Below are positions 1 through 6,865 of a stretch of 9,022 nt of DNA, piece after piece. The stretch is taken from contig CAIMFE010000099.1 of NCBI GenBank assembly GCA_903840235.1, positions 1-9,022 on the forward strand, written 5' to 3'. Source of the DNA: an uncultured Opitutia bacterium (GTDB taxonomy: Bacteria; Verrucomicrobiota; Verrucomicrobiia; Opitutales; UBA953). Numbering within the stretch: the stretch's first letter is position 1; the number at the start of each line of letters is the position of its first letter. A program made the translations under genes and the position numbers. A model generated the notes under the pieces. That model had not been told where the DNA came from and ran no database searches. It worked only from the letters and a program-made list of their open reading frames with translations.

Positions 1-1246
1 TGTGTTCTCGCCACGTAATCGCTCGGCCCTCGAAACGATTCCTGGTTGGAACGACCACGACACGATGCTGATTGTCGATGAAGCTCACAACCTTCCCGAA
101 CGTGCTGCTGAATGTCTATCACTTCGTGATGACGCTCAATCAGCGAGTGATTTTAGTTTCACCTTAACCAAGTTTCGCGCACCCGAACCATGGTGCCTAG
201 CCACCCAAGCTTGGGCTGATTTCGTGAGACGACTTCCTAAAGCCGATACTTTATCGCCCGATGATCGTCTCGAAGCAATGGCGCTGACCGAGAAACTTGC
301 ACCGCTGGGCGGCACCTTCCCTATTGATTTAGATAGTCTACCCGAAGAAGCGCGTAACGCCGTTTGGAGTGCCACCCTTTGGTCGCAAAGACTGGAAGAG
401 GCCGACCTTGGCTGGCTTCTGTGGTCACCCAACGCCGGACAAATTAATCTGGATTGTTTAACGGCCGCCAAAGCCACCGGCGAAAGGCTGCAATCTTTTG
501 CTCACGTTATACTCATGACCGCGACGCCCGGACCTCGCGGCGCCCTCGCCTCAGAATGTGGATTAAACAATGACCACATCATGCGCGTCGACGCCCTCGC
601 CCCATGGCGACAAGGTGCTTACACGGTCGCGATTGATGGCCGCATTGATACGCGCTTAAAAACTCGCGAAAGCCACCATCAGCGCACCGCTCAATCATTA
701 ATTAAACTTTCTGAAGAAGGCTCCGTCGCCGCGTTCTTCCCTTCATACAAATATGCTGAAGCGATTGTTGAAGAAATTAAGAAAATAAATTCCGAAACAT
801 CCATTGCGTTACAACCGCGTGGACTCGGACCCGACGGCACCGCGCGCTTCGTCGACGACTCACTGCGAACATCGACCATCCTTTGCTTAATCCTCGGCGG
901 ATCACTGGGCGAAGGTGTTGATTTACTCGGTGGAAAAATTCGCTCGGCCGTTGTGATCGGTCCTGCACTCCCTGAAGTAAATGCACTCCAAGAGGCTCGC
1001 CGAAAAATGTTCGTCGAAGACGGCGCCGAAGACGCGTTCGCCCTCGCTTATGTGCGTCCAGGCATGCGCAAAGTGAATCAGGCCTTAGGTCGACTCGTAC
1101 GAGCTCCAGGACACACCGCCCGCGTTCTCCTCCACTGCCGACGCTTCGCTGACGAGACTTATAAAAATCTCTTATCCAGCGAATACGGCGACCCAGAAGT
1201 TCTCATCAACGACGAGAGCTTCCAGGACTGGGTTAAGAAAAGTTAA
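1..1246 (+). CDS. DinG/XPD-type DEAH-box helicase, C-terminal part (5' end outside window)
   Basis: ATP-dependent superfamily 2 DNA helicase of the Rad3/XPD/DinG group, probably acting in DNA repair or removal of unusual DNA structures. Numbering from the codon at base 2, I see the DEAH box (VDEAHN, residues 25-30), motif III (MTATPGP, 172-178), a motif IV region (AAFFPSYKYAEAI, 243-255), motif V (GSLGEGVDLLGG, 300-311) and motif VI (QALGRLVRAPG, 360-370). Walker A and any Fe-S cysteines would lie upstream of the DEAH box, so they are off the window. The first visible codon is GTG, but it sits inside the conserved run leading into the DEAH box, so it is not the true start. Odd point: after motif VI the usual LLDxRF is LLHCRRF, with His for Asp. 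The stop TAA overlaps the stop of the convergent nitroreductase gene. Family is secure; the exact subfamily is not. Confidence 0.88.
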   Translation, partial: VFSPRNRSALETIPGWNDHDTMLIVDEAHNLPERAAECLSLRDDAQSASDFSFTLTKFRAPEPWCLATQAWADFVRRLPKADTLSPDDRLEAMALTEKLAPLGGTFPIDLDSLPEEARNAVWSATLWSQRLEEADLGWLLWSPNAGQINLDCLTAAKATGERLQSFAHVILMTATPGPRGALASECGLNNDHIMRVDALAPWRQGAYTVAIDGRIDTRLKTRESHHQRTAQSLIKLSEEGSVAAFFPSYKYAEAIVEEIKKINSETSIALQPRGLGPDGTARFVDDSLRTSTILCLILGGSLGEGVDLLGGKIRSAVVIGPALPEVNALQEARRKMFVEDGAEDAFALAYVRPGMRKVNQALGRLVRAPGHTARVLLHCRRFADETYKNLLSSEYGDPEVLINDESFQDWVKKS

Positions 1247-1253
1247 ACTTTTC
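1237..1253. terminator. Palindrome around the shared stop codons, possible bidirectional terminator
   Basis: GAAAAGTT, one A, then AACTTTTC: perfect 8-bp arms around a single central base. It can fold as a 6-bp stem with a TTAAA loop. The loop holds both stop codons, TAA at 1244-1246 on plus and TAA at 1245-1243 on minus. Each strand ends its stem with four Ts. The stem is AT-rich and the T tract short, so termination strength is doubtful, but no other terminator is visible between these convergent genes. Confidence 0.4.
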
Positions 1254-1893
1254 CGAAAACGCGCGACATCGGGAAGCGAACTTTCTTCATCCCTGCATAT
1301 TTATCGTCGGCTGAACGGTATCCCACCGCACAACCTACCAAGGTTTCGTATCCGCTTCCTTTTAATCCTAAAATATCATCATAAGCCGCCGCATCAATAC
1401 CTTCTAACGCACAGGTATCCACACCGATCATCGCAGCAGCAGCCATGAATTGGCCGAGAGCAATATAAACCTGACGAGCCGCCCATTCTTTTTGAGCAGT
1501 GGCATCTTTTCCTTTAACCACACCACCAAGCATCATTTGACGGTAAGCTTCGATTTTATCTGCCTCAACTTTACGTTCTGAAACCATTAAATCGAAAAAA
1601 TCTTGAACATCTTTTTCCGTCATTTCAGTTCGGCGCGTAAACACAACCAAGTGAGAAGCATCCGTCACTTGCGATTGATTCCAAGAAACGGGACGTAACT
1701 TCGCGCGAATTTCTGGATTTTCCACGATGAAAAATTTCCAAGGCTGCAGTCCGTAGGATGACGGCGCTAACTGCAGGGATTTTTCTAACGCCGACCAAGT
1801 AGCGGCAGGTAATTTTTTAGTATCAAAAAGTTTGGTCGCGTAGCGCCATTCTAAAGCTGAAATTAATTGGTTAGGAGATGAAACGGGTTGCAT
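1243..1893 (-). CDS. NfsB-like FMN-dependent NAD(P)H nitroreductase
   Basis: Flavin oxidoreductase of the nitroreductase family, closest in layout to E. coli NfsB. The family reduces nitro compounds and quinones in the cytoplasm with NAD(P)H, usually as a homodimer; the natural substrate here cannot be told. With the ATG at 1893 the protein has 216 residues, close to NfsB (217). Visible FMN-site motifs are RYATK (17-21, as RHSTK in NfsB), PSSYGLQPW (44-52), TDASHLVVF (77-85), EG (164-165) and a C-terminal KKVRFP (203-208) supplying the phosphate-binding Lys/Arg. In-frame TTG (1908) and GTG (1902) codons lie upstream but add only five residues or fewer, and no start has a Shine-Dalgarno sequence, so ATG is preferred. 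It follows lolD on the same strand and may be read with it or from its own weak promoter. The stop overlaps that of the helicase gene. Confidence 0.9.
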   Translation of the reverse strand: MQPVSSPNQLISALEWRYATKLFDTKKLPAATWSALEKSLQLAPSSYGLQPWKFFIVENPEIRAKLRPVSWNQSQVTDASHLVVFTRRTEMTEKDVQDFFDLMVSERKVEADKIEAYRQMMLGGVVKGKDATAQKEWAARQVYIALGQFMAAAAMIGVDTCALEGIDAAAYDDILGLKGSGYETLVGCAVGYRSADDKYAGMKKVRFPMSRVFGKV

Positions 1894-1901
1894 AGTACGC
1901 A

Positions 1902-1930
1902 CATACAACCCGGTTCGAATTTCTTGTCAA
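1902..1930 (-). promoter_or_regulatory. Possible weak promoter for the nitroreductase gene
   Basis: On the minus strand a perfect TTGACA (1930-1925) is followed after 17 bases by TGTATG (1907-1902), which matches only three of six positions of a sigma-70 -10 box. Transcription would begin very close to the ATG at 1893, giving a leaderless or nearly leaderless mRNA, which fits the missing Shine-Dalgarno sequence. The -10 match is poor, so this is tentative. Confidence 0.25.
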
Positions 1931-1931
1931 A

Positions 1932-2597
1932 CTAGCCCGGAGACAAAACGCCCTTAGTGAGCAATAACTGTCGCTGGGTTCGCTCAGCAAACTCACGACT
2001 ATGCGTCACCAAAATCAGGGCCATTTGCTTTTTCGCGACAATACCGAGTAATAAATTGATAATCTGCTGCCCCGTTGCCTCGTCCAAGTTACCGGTGGGC
2101 TCATCCGCGAGAACGATGGTCGGATCATTAATTAGAGCACGGGCAATGGCCACACGCTGACATTCCCCGCCCGAGAGTTGGGATGGATAGTGATTCAAGC
2201 GTGAACCGAGGCCGACGGATTCAATCAGCGTACGGGCCTTGAATTCTGCATCAGGCGTACCCAAAATTTTGGCCGCTAACATCACGTTTTCTAAAGTATT
2301 CAACTCGGGCATGAGTTGGAAATTCTGAAAAACAAATCCGACGCCGTGCCCTAAATGTAAATGCGGAGAAACGAGGCCTTGAGATTTTAAATCAATCAAG
2401 ACTTCACCCGCATCAGGTGCTTCGAGCCCACCTAGTAATTGTAAGAGTGTCGTCTTGCCCGATCCCGAAAGCCCGCGAATGGAAACCGATTCACCTTCAT
2501 TAACCGTTAAGTTAATCGAACGTAAAACATCGAGCGAGCCTGCGGCTGTGGAGAAAGATTTCTTAAGATCTTTAGCTTCTAAGAGAACTTTAGACAT
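1932..2597 (-). CDS. lolD: LolD, ATPase of the lipoprotein-releasing ABC transporter
   Basis: ATP-binding subunit that powers release of outer-membrane lipoproteins from the inner membrane; it would sit on the cytoplasmic face of the permease encoded just upstream. The 221 residues hold a full ABC set: Walker A GLSGSGKT (42-49), Q-loop Gln91 in VFQNFQLMPELN, signature LSGGECQ (141-147), Walker B IVLADE (161-166) and H-loop His199. NFQLMPELNTLENV and DEPTGNLD are typical of the LolD/MacB/FtsE branch; the adjacent LolC/E-type permease favours LolD over FtsE or a macrolide exporter. The ATG overlaps the last 8 bases of the permease gene, so the two are probably translationally coupled. A clear GGAGG lies 9 bases before the ATG, the strongest Shine-Dalgarno in the window. 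The stop is TAG. Confidence 0.93.
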   Translation of the reverse strand: MSKVLLEAKDLKKSFSTAAGSLDVLRSINLTVNEGESVSIRGLSGSGKTTLLQLLGGLEAPDAGEVLIDLKSQGLVSPHLHLGHGVGFVFQNFQLMPELNTLENVMLAAKILGTPDAEFKARTLIESVGLGSRLNHYPSQLSGGECQRVAIARALINDPTIVLADEPTGNLDEATGQQIINLLLGIVAKKQMALILVTHSREFAERTQRQLLLTKGVLSPG

Positions 2598-3810
2598 GGC
2601 GCATAGCCTCCGAAGGTTTGCGGCTGGCGGCCCAAATGGCAGGTACTAATCCAGCGAGCGTGGTAACTAATAAGGTAAATCCAGCAGCAACGATGAAGTC
2701 GGAGTTATCATAGTGTAACGGAACTTTGGAAAACTGATAAACATTCGCAACCATGTCTCCGTTGCCGAAAACTTTATTAATCATCGTTAAAATATTTTCA
2801 CGTAATGCTAAAATCATCCAAGTGAGCGCAAAGCCTAGAAGCGTGCCGAGGAGTCCAATCATCAAACCTTGAATGCCGAATAGCGCGACGATTTGCCAAC
2901 GTCGCGCACCCATCGAAACTAGAACACCGACTTCGCGCGTACGACGAATCACGGCCGAGAACAGTGTACTACCAATAGAAAACGATGCGACTAAAGTGAT
3001 AATGAACATTAAAAAGAAGAGCATCGTTTTTTCGAAACGAATGGCTTCGAGGAAATTTTTCTTGATCTCCTGCCAGGGCACAAAATGCATCTCCGGACTG
3101 CCGACATTCAAGCGTGCCGCAATTGCGGGTGCATCATTGGGATTCTTAAATCGTAAAGTAATACCATGAGCCTGTGTTCCCATCGCCCAGAGTTCGCGAA
3201 AACGACGGATGGGAATAATCGCCGCGCGGTCATCGACCTCAGTAAATCCAGTTCGGACAATCCCACAGACTTCAAGTTCGGCAGGTAAAGGGGCCTGCCC
3301 TTTTTCGGCCAACTCAGCCATCGCGGGTGACCAGAGTTCAATTTTATCTCCAATATTAACGCGTAATGTTTTTGCTAAACCATAGCCTAAAATCACCCGT
3401 CCATCATCCAAATCATCGAACGAACCAGCCACAATATACGGACGAGCGGGTTGTTCTTTGACACTTAAATCGATGCCACGAACGAAGGCGACGCCGGAAA
3501 ATTTTCCCTGGCGGGATAATGCCGGGCCTTCCGTAAAAGCTGCTGCATTCAGGACTTCATCATCCTTACGTAATTTTTTTACGAGCTCGGCTGGATTCGC
3601 GATCGTGTTACGGGTGAGCACAACGCAGTCACCGAACGATTCTCGGATTCGCAAACGATGCTCTTCACCAAATCCATTCATGACCGTTTGAACAACGAGT
3701 AAGGCAGCAACCCCCAGACCTACACCCAAGATAGAAACAATCGCAAACGCTGGAAAACGCTTTCCTGGCTGAAAGAGTTGACGAAGGGCGATTTGAAGAA
3801 ACCAGGGCAA
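2590..3810 (-). CDS. lolC: LolC/LolE-family lipoprotein-releasing ABC permease
   Basis: Inner-membrane permease of the Lol system (FtsX/MacB-like fold), expected to pull lipoproteins from the membrane and pass them to LolA. The 406 residues show the family plan: a membrane helix at about 22-45 starting RFPAFAIVSILGVGLG, a large periplasmic domain (about 46-260), then three helices at about 262-285, 306-337 and 372-395. The cytoplasmic loop RRTREVGVLVSMGARR (289-304) is the conserved stretch that contacts the ATPase. Only one permease is visible, so it could be LolC, LolE or a homodimeric LolF-type protein; the symbol is provisional. The start is TTG: no ATG, GTG or other TTG gives the conserved N-terminus, and there is no Shine-Dalgarno. 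It begins 9 bases after the lysS stop and in the same frame, which suggests translation coupled to lysS. Confidence 0.9.
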   Translation of the reverse strand: MPWFLQIALRQLFQPGKRFPAFAIVSILGVGLGVAALLVVQTVMNGFGEEHRLRIRESFGDCVVLTRNTIANPAELVKKLRKDDEVLNAAAFTEGPALSRQGKFSGVAFVRGIDLSVKEQPARPYIVAGSFDDLDDGRVILGYGLAKTLRVNIGDKIELWSPAMAELAEKGQAPLPAELEVCGIVRTGFTEVDDRAAIIPIRRFRELWAMGTQAHGITLRFKNPNDAPAIAARLNVGSPEMHFVPWQEIKKNFLEAIRFEKTMLFFLMFIITLVASFSIGSTLFSAVIRRTREVGVLVSMGARRWQIVALFGIQGLMIGLLGTLLGFALTWMILALRENILTMINKVFGNGDMVANVYQFSKVPLHYDNSDFIVAAGFTLLVTTLAGLVPAIWAASRKPSEAMRHV

Positions 3811-3819
3811 GTTAAGTGC

Positions 3820-5304
3820 TTAAGCGTTTTTATCGGGACCCAGAGTTGGGAAAAGAATCACATCGCGAATATTTGCAGCGCCCGTGAGAAGAATAACCAA
3901 GCGATCAATGCCAATACCCAAGCCACCCGCCGGAGGCATACCGTGCTCAAGTGCTAAAAGAAAATCTTCATCGATTTTCTGAGTTTCCGCTCCGGCTTGT
4001 ATTTCCAGCATCTTTCTTTGCACACCCGGATCGTTTTGCTCCGAATAAGCAGGGGCAATTTCTTGTCCGTTGATACAAAGCTCAAATACATCGATGGTCG
4101 AATCATCACCCACGGTAACTTTAGCCAACGGACATAACTCTTTAGGAATATGTGTTACGAAGGTCGGCTGTAATAAAGTAGGCTCAATGAGCTTTCCAAA
4201 AATTTCGTTGGTCACTTCAAAGTCTTCCCAGTCGGTGCGCGGTTCTTCGAGACCCAGTTTCTTGCACGCTGCAATTTTTTCTTCTTTGCTGCGCGAGAAC
4301 CATTGAGCATCGCCCGTGCGTTCGATAATTAAATCTTTATACTTAGCTTCGCGCCACTCACCACCAAGTTCGATGGCTACACCATCAGGACGCGTGACGA
4401 TTGTCTGACCTAAAACTTCTTTGCACACCGTCTGAATCAGACTGCGTACTAATTCCATCATTCCACGATAATCAGTATAGGCCTGATAAGCTTCGAGCAT
4501 CGTGAATTCTGGACTGTGCTTAATGGAAACACCTTCATTGCGGAAAACGCGACCGATTTCGAATACGCGATCCATACCGCCAACCAAACAACGTTTTAGG
4601 TGCAATTCTAGGGCAATCCGTAGGTAAAAATCACAATCGAGCGCGTTAGAATGTGTTTCAAACGGACGCGCCGCCGCACCACCAGCCACGGAGTGCAGAG
4701 CGGGGGTTTCTACTTCAGTAAATTGGCGACTCCATAAAAATTTACGGATCGATTCAATCACGCGACTACGAATTAAGAGTCGATTGCGGGATTCTTCATT
4801 CACCACTAAATCGAGATAACGCTGACGGTAAATTTTTTCTGCATCTGTCAACCCCGCCCATTTTTCAGGTAAGGGACGAACGGCTTTAGAAACCAAACCG
4901 TAATCTGCCGCACGGACGGTTACTTCACCTGTCTTCGTTCTAAATAATTTTCCACGAACGCCAATGAAGTCGCCCAAGTCTACCAGTTTTTTGAAATGGG
5001 TATCATAGCGCTCGGTTAAAGCATCGCGCGTAAAGTAACACTGTTGAATGCCGGCACGATCGAGAATCTTAACAAAGCTCGCTTTACCCATGACACGAAT
5101 CGCAACGACACGACCGGCAATGGAGACTTCGGGGCCTTCTTCAACGCCCTCGGGTAGAAGCTTAGCACATTCACTAGAAATATGTGACTGATTCCAGTTG
5201 GCGCGGAATGGGTCTTCACCATTTGCACGAAGTTGAGCAAGTTTCTCTAAACGAACTGCATGCAGGTCGTGTGAGATGGCATTAAGATCGGGCTTATCAC
5301 TCAT
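3820..5304 (-). CDS. lysS: Lysyl-tRNA synthetase, class II
   Basis: Cytoplasmic enzyme that charges tRNA-Lys with lysine using ATP. The 494 residues match the usual bacterial length of about 500. Order: an N-terminal helix, an anticodon-binding OB fold (about 58-140, with GRVVAIRVMGKASFVKI), then the class II catalytic core. Motif 1 lies around 180-200, motif 2 is FEIGRVFRNEGVS (248-260) and motif 3 is GLGIGIDRLVILLT (461-474). Three nearly invariant spots differ from E. coli and human LysRS: IALELH where IAPELY is usual (Leu231), KHSPEF for RHNPEF (Ser264), and EIAPAYSEQNDP for EIxNxxxELNDP (Pro418). The rest of the active site looks intact, so I read it as functional. I chose the ATG at 5304 because AAAGGTG stands 5 bases before it; a TTG at 5361 would add a 19-residue tail unlike the family. 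First gene of the row with lolC and lolD. Confidence 0.95.
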   Translation of the reverse strand: MSDKPDLNAISHDLHAVRLEKLAQLRANGEDPFRANWNQSHISSECAKLLPEGVEEGPEVSIAGRVVAIRVMGKASFVKILDRAGIQQCYFTRDALTERYDTHFKKLVDLGDFIGVRGKLFRTKTGEVTVRAADYGLVSKAVRPLPEKWAGLTDAEKIYRQRYLDLVVNEESRNRLLIRSRVIESIRKFLWSRQFTEVETPALHSVAGGAAARPFETHSNALDCDFYLRIALELHLKRCLVGGMDRVFEIGRVFRNEGVSIKHSPEFTMLEAYQAYTDYRGMMELVRSLIQTVCKEVLGQTIVTRPDGVAIELGGEWREAKYKDLIIERTGDAQWFSRSKEEKIAACKKLGLEEPRTDWEDFEVTNEIFGKLIEPTLLQPTFVTHIPKELCPLAKVTVGDDSTIDVFELCINGQEIAPAYSEQNDPGVQRKMLEIQAGAETQKIDEDFLLALEHGMPPAGGLGIGIDRLVILLTGAANIRDVILFPTLGPDKNA

Positions 5305-5315
5305 ATTAGCACCTT
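5305..5315 (-). promoter_or_regulatory. Ribosome binding site that sets the lysS start
   Basis: On the minus strand AAAGGTG is followed by CTAAT and the ATG at 5304, a good Shine-Dalgarno at normal spacing. It supports this ATG over the in-frame TTG at 5361. The GGTG can pair with CACC just upstream (loop CCTAAA), a four-pair hairpin that might mask the site weakly. Confidence 0.6.
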
Positions 5316-5317
5316 TA

Positions 5318-5349
5318 GGGGTGTCTTTTGGGGGGCGGGCTGGCAAGGG
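5318..5349 (+). other. G-rich tract with near-canonical G-quadruplex layout
   Basis: Four G runs on the plus strand: GGGG (5318-5321), six Gs (5330-5335), GGG (5337-5339) and GGG (5347-5349), with spacers of 8, 1 and 7 bases. The first spacer is one longer than the common G3-N1-7 rule. In the lysS transcript this stretch would be C-rich. Confidence 0.4.
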
Positions 5350-5418
5350 CGAAAGGTTCAAAAATCACCCGCCTTTCCGTATTGCCGATGGGGGTGTATC
5401 AAGGTTAACCCTCAATCC

Positions 5419-6264
5419 ATGAAGGCCTATCTAGATTTACTTCGTCATGTCCGCCAAACGGGCGAAGTACGCAAAGACCGAACAGGCGTTGGCACCCTCG
5501 GAATTTTTGGAGCCCAACTGCGTTTCGACCTCGCCGAAGGCTTCCCTTTAGTCACCACGAAAAAAGTTCATACTAAATCTATCATTCAAGAACTTCTGTG
5601 GTTTTTAGCCGGACGCACCGACAACGCGTGGCTCACCGAAAGAGGAGTAAGTATTTGGAACGAATGGGCCACCGCCGAACAGTGTGCGAAGTTCGGTCGC
5701 GGCGAAGGTGAACTCGGACCAGTCTACGGACATCAATGGAGAAATTTTGGTGCAACGAAAAAACCCGATGGCACATATAATTCTGACGGCGTTGATCAAA
5801 TCAAACTACTGATTGAACAACTGAAAAAAAATCCTGCGAGCCGTCGACATCTCGTCACCGGATGGAATCCACTCGAAGCTGATAAAGTCGCCCTCCCACC
5901 CTGCCATACCCTTTATCAATTTCACGTTTCCACCGATAATCGTTTAAGCTGCCAACTGTATCAACGCAGCGCTGATTTATTTTTAGGTGTGCCCTTCAAT
6001 ATCGCGAGTTACTCGTTACTCACGCACATGATTGCTCAAGTGACAGGCTTAAAACCTGGACATTTTGTACACACTTTTGGCGATGCGCATATTTATTCGA
6101 ATCACCTCGAACAGGTTGATTTACAATGCTCGCGTGAGCCTCGACCCCTCCCGCGCTTAATTTTAAATCCTGAAATTAAAGACTTATTCGACTTTAAATA
6201 TGAGGATATAACCATCGAAGGTTACGATCCTCATCCGGGCATTAAAGCACCCGTTGCTATTTAA
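5419..6264 (+). CDS. thyA: Thymidylate synthase ThyA
   Basis: Methylates dUMP to dTMP with 5,10-methylene-tetrahydrofolate, leaving dihydrofolate; cytoplasmic homodimer. The 281 residues carry the whole active site: DRTGVGTLGIFG (20-31, phosphate-binding Arg21), the SRRH pair Arg142/Arg143, the nucleophile Cys162 in LPPCHTLYQFHV, QRSAD (182-186), Asn194 in VPFNIASY, HIY (224-226), and the family C-terminus KAPVAI. It is 17 residues longer than the 264-residue E. coli enzyme, mainly around 84-125 (AEQCAKFGRGEGELGPVYG and FGATKKPDGTYNSDG); I recall similar inserts in many bacterial ThyA proteins. The ATG gives the expected N-terminus. folA starts at or just before the thyA stop and recycles its dihydrofolate product, so the two form a dTMP/folate operon. 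Confidence 0.97.
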   Translation: MKAYLDLLRHVRQTGEVRKDRTGVGTLGIFGAQLRFDLAEGFPLVTTKKVHTKSIIQELLWFLAGRTDNAWLTERGVSIWNEWATAEQCAKFGRGEGELGPVYGHQWRNFGATKKPDGTYNSDGVDQIKLLIEQLKKNPASRRHLVTGWNPLEADKVALPPCHTLYQFHVSTDNRLSCQLYQRSADLFLGVPFNIASYSLLTHMIAQVTGLKPGHFVHTFGDAHIYSNHLEQVDLQCSREPRPLPRLILNPEIKDLFDFKYEDITIEGYDPHPGIKAPVAI

Positions 6265-6268
6265 TTTT

Positions 6269-6751
6269 GTGAATTTTTTTGGACGTCCACTCATCGCAAT
6301 CGCTGCCGTTGGAAAAAACCGTGCCATCGGTTTAAATAATCAACTGCCTTGGCGCATTCCTGAGGACTTTGCGTTCTTCAAAAAAACCACCATGGGTCAA
6401 GCGATGCTCATGGGACGTAAAACTTACGAATCCATCGGTCGTCCCCTTCCCGGTCGTACCACCATTGTTCTCAGTCGACAAGGTTTCACCGCCCCGGGTG
6501 TGTTAACTGCAAAGTCTTGGGCTGAAGCGGCACAGTTGGCTCCCGATCAAACACTTTTTCTCGCTGGCGGAGCTGCACTTTACGCAGAAGCCCTTCCCTG
6601 GTGCAGTGAATTAATCATCACGCATGTAAATTTGGAGCCAGAGGCCGATGCGTTTTTCCCCGATTGGACAAAACTTTTTGATGAGGGTGAAGTGATCGAA
6701 TCTCACGCCCAATGTGTGATGCGGAAACACTTTCCTCTTAAAAATCGCTGA
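6269..6751 (+). CDS. folA: Dihydrofolate reductase FolA
   Basis: Reduces dihydrofolate to tetrahydrofolate with NADPH; the target of trimethoprim. With GTG at 6269 the protein has 160 residues, close to the 159 of E. coli. Visible motifs are IAIAAVGKNRAIG (9-21), LPWRIPEDFAFFK (26-38) with Trp28 and the likely catalytic acid Asp33, the NADPH-binding MGRKTYESIGRPLPGR (about 48-63), and LAGGAALYAEAL, matching the IGGxxxY region. Start choice is uncertain: GTG at 6269 lies four bases after the thyA stop, while an in-frame TTG at 6254 would overlap thyA by 11 bases. Neither has a Shine-Dalgarno. GTG gives an N-terminus nearer the family norm. Expression is probably coupled to thyA, whose product dihydrofolate it recycles. 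Confidence 0.95.
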   Translation: MNFFGRPLIAIAAVGKNRAIGLNNQLPWRIPEDFAFFKKTTMGQAMLMGRKTYESIGRPLPGRTTIVLSRQGFTAPGVLTAKSWAEAAQLAPDQTLFLAGGAALYAEALPWCSELIITHVNLEPEADAFFPDWTKLFDEGEVIESHAQCVMRKHFPLKNR

Positions 6752-6795
6752 GATTTACGCACCCGTTGGCTCGACGTAAAATCAGCCAGCCTGAC

Positions 6796-6823
6796 AACCT
6801 AAAAAACTTTGAAAATTTAGGTT
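6796..6823. repeat. 8-bp inverted repeat, operator or weak terminator
   Basis: AACCTAAA (6796-6803) and TTTAGGTT (6816-6823) are perfect reverse complements around a 12-base A/T-rich centre. TTTTT follows nine bases after the second arm, interrupted by AAAAATACG, so it is not a standard intrinsic terminator for thyA-folA. It could equally be a dimeric regulator site upstream of nuoJ. Confidence 0.45.
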
Positions 6824-6865
6824 AAAAATACGTTTTTCTCCTTTCCAACAAGCCCCCCTCTCCTA

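Larger units (their letters stand above)
5305..5418. promoter_or_regulatory. Divergent lysS/thyA intergenic control region
   Basis: This 114-base gap separates the divergent lysS and thyA starts, so it should carry promoters for both. I see no convincing sigma-70 pair; the best plus-strand match is TTCAAA (5358-5363), 17 bases, TATTGC (5381-5386), which is weak. The region holds a G-rich block (5318-5349), a GGTTAACC palindrome (5403-5410) eight bases before the thyA ATG, and GGGGTGT twice (5318-5324 and 5391-5397). thyA lacks a well-placed Shine-Dalgarno: the nearest AAGG (5401-5404) is 14 bases from the ATG. Confidence 0.5.

Noticed and set aside
1908..1920. GGTTCGAAT resembles the T-loop of a tRNA; a similar string is at 6866-6875.
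   Set aside because: The flanking bases do not pair into a T-stem and no acceptor or anticodon arm can be found on either strand.
2873..3169. 98-codon plus-strand frame inside the permease gene.
   Set aside because: It is antisense to well-conserved LolC/E coding sequence and has no recognisable domain or ribosome site.
5305..5361. TTG at 5361 as the lysS start, giving 513 residues.
   Set aside because: The extra 19 residues are Pro-rich and unlike the family, and a good Shine-Dalgarno stands before the ATG at 5304.
5502..5800. Inserts in ThyA relative to E. coli as a possible new domain.
   Set aside because: Similar inserts are, as I recall, common in ThyA from other bacteria, and the catalytic core is untouched.
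6254..6268. TTG at 6254 as the folA start.
   Set aside because: It adds MLFNF ahead of the usual short N-terminus and has no ribosome site; GTG at 6269 fits better, though TTG is not excluded.
6752..6783. Hairpin GATTTACG/CGTAAAATC as an intrinsic terminator of folA.
   Set aside because: One bulge, a 15-base loop, mostly A/T pairs and no T run directly after it.
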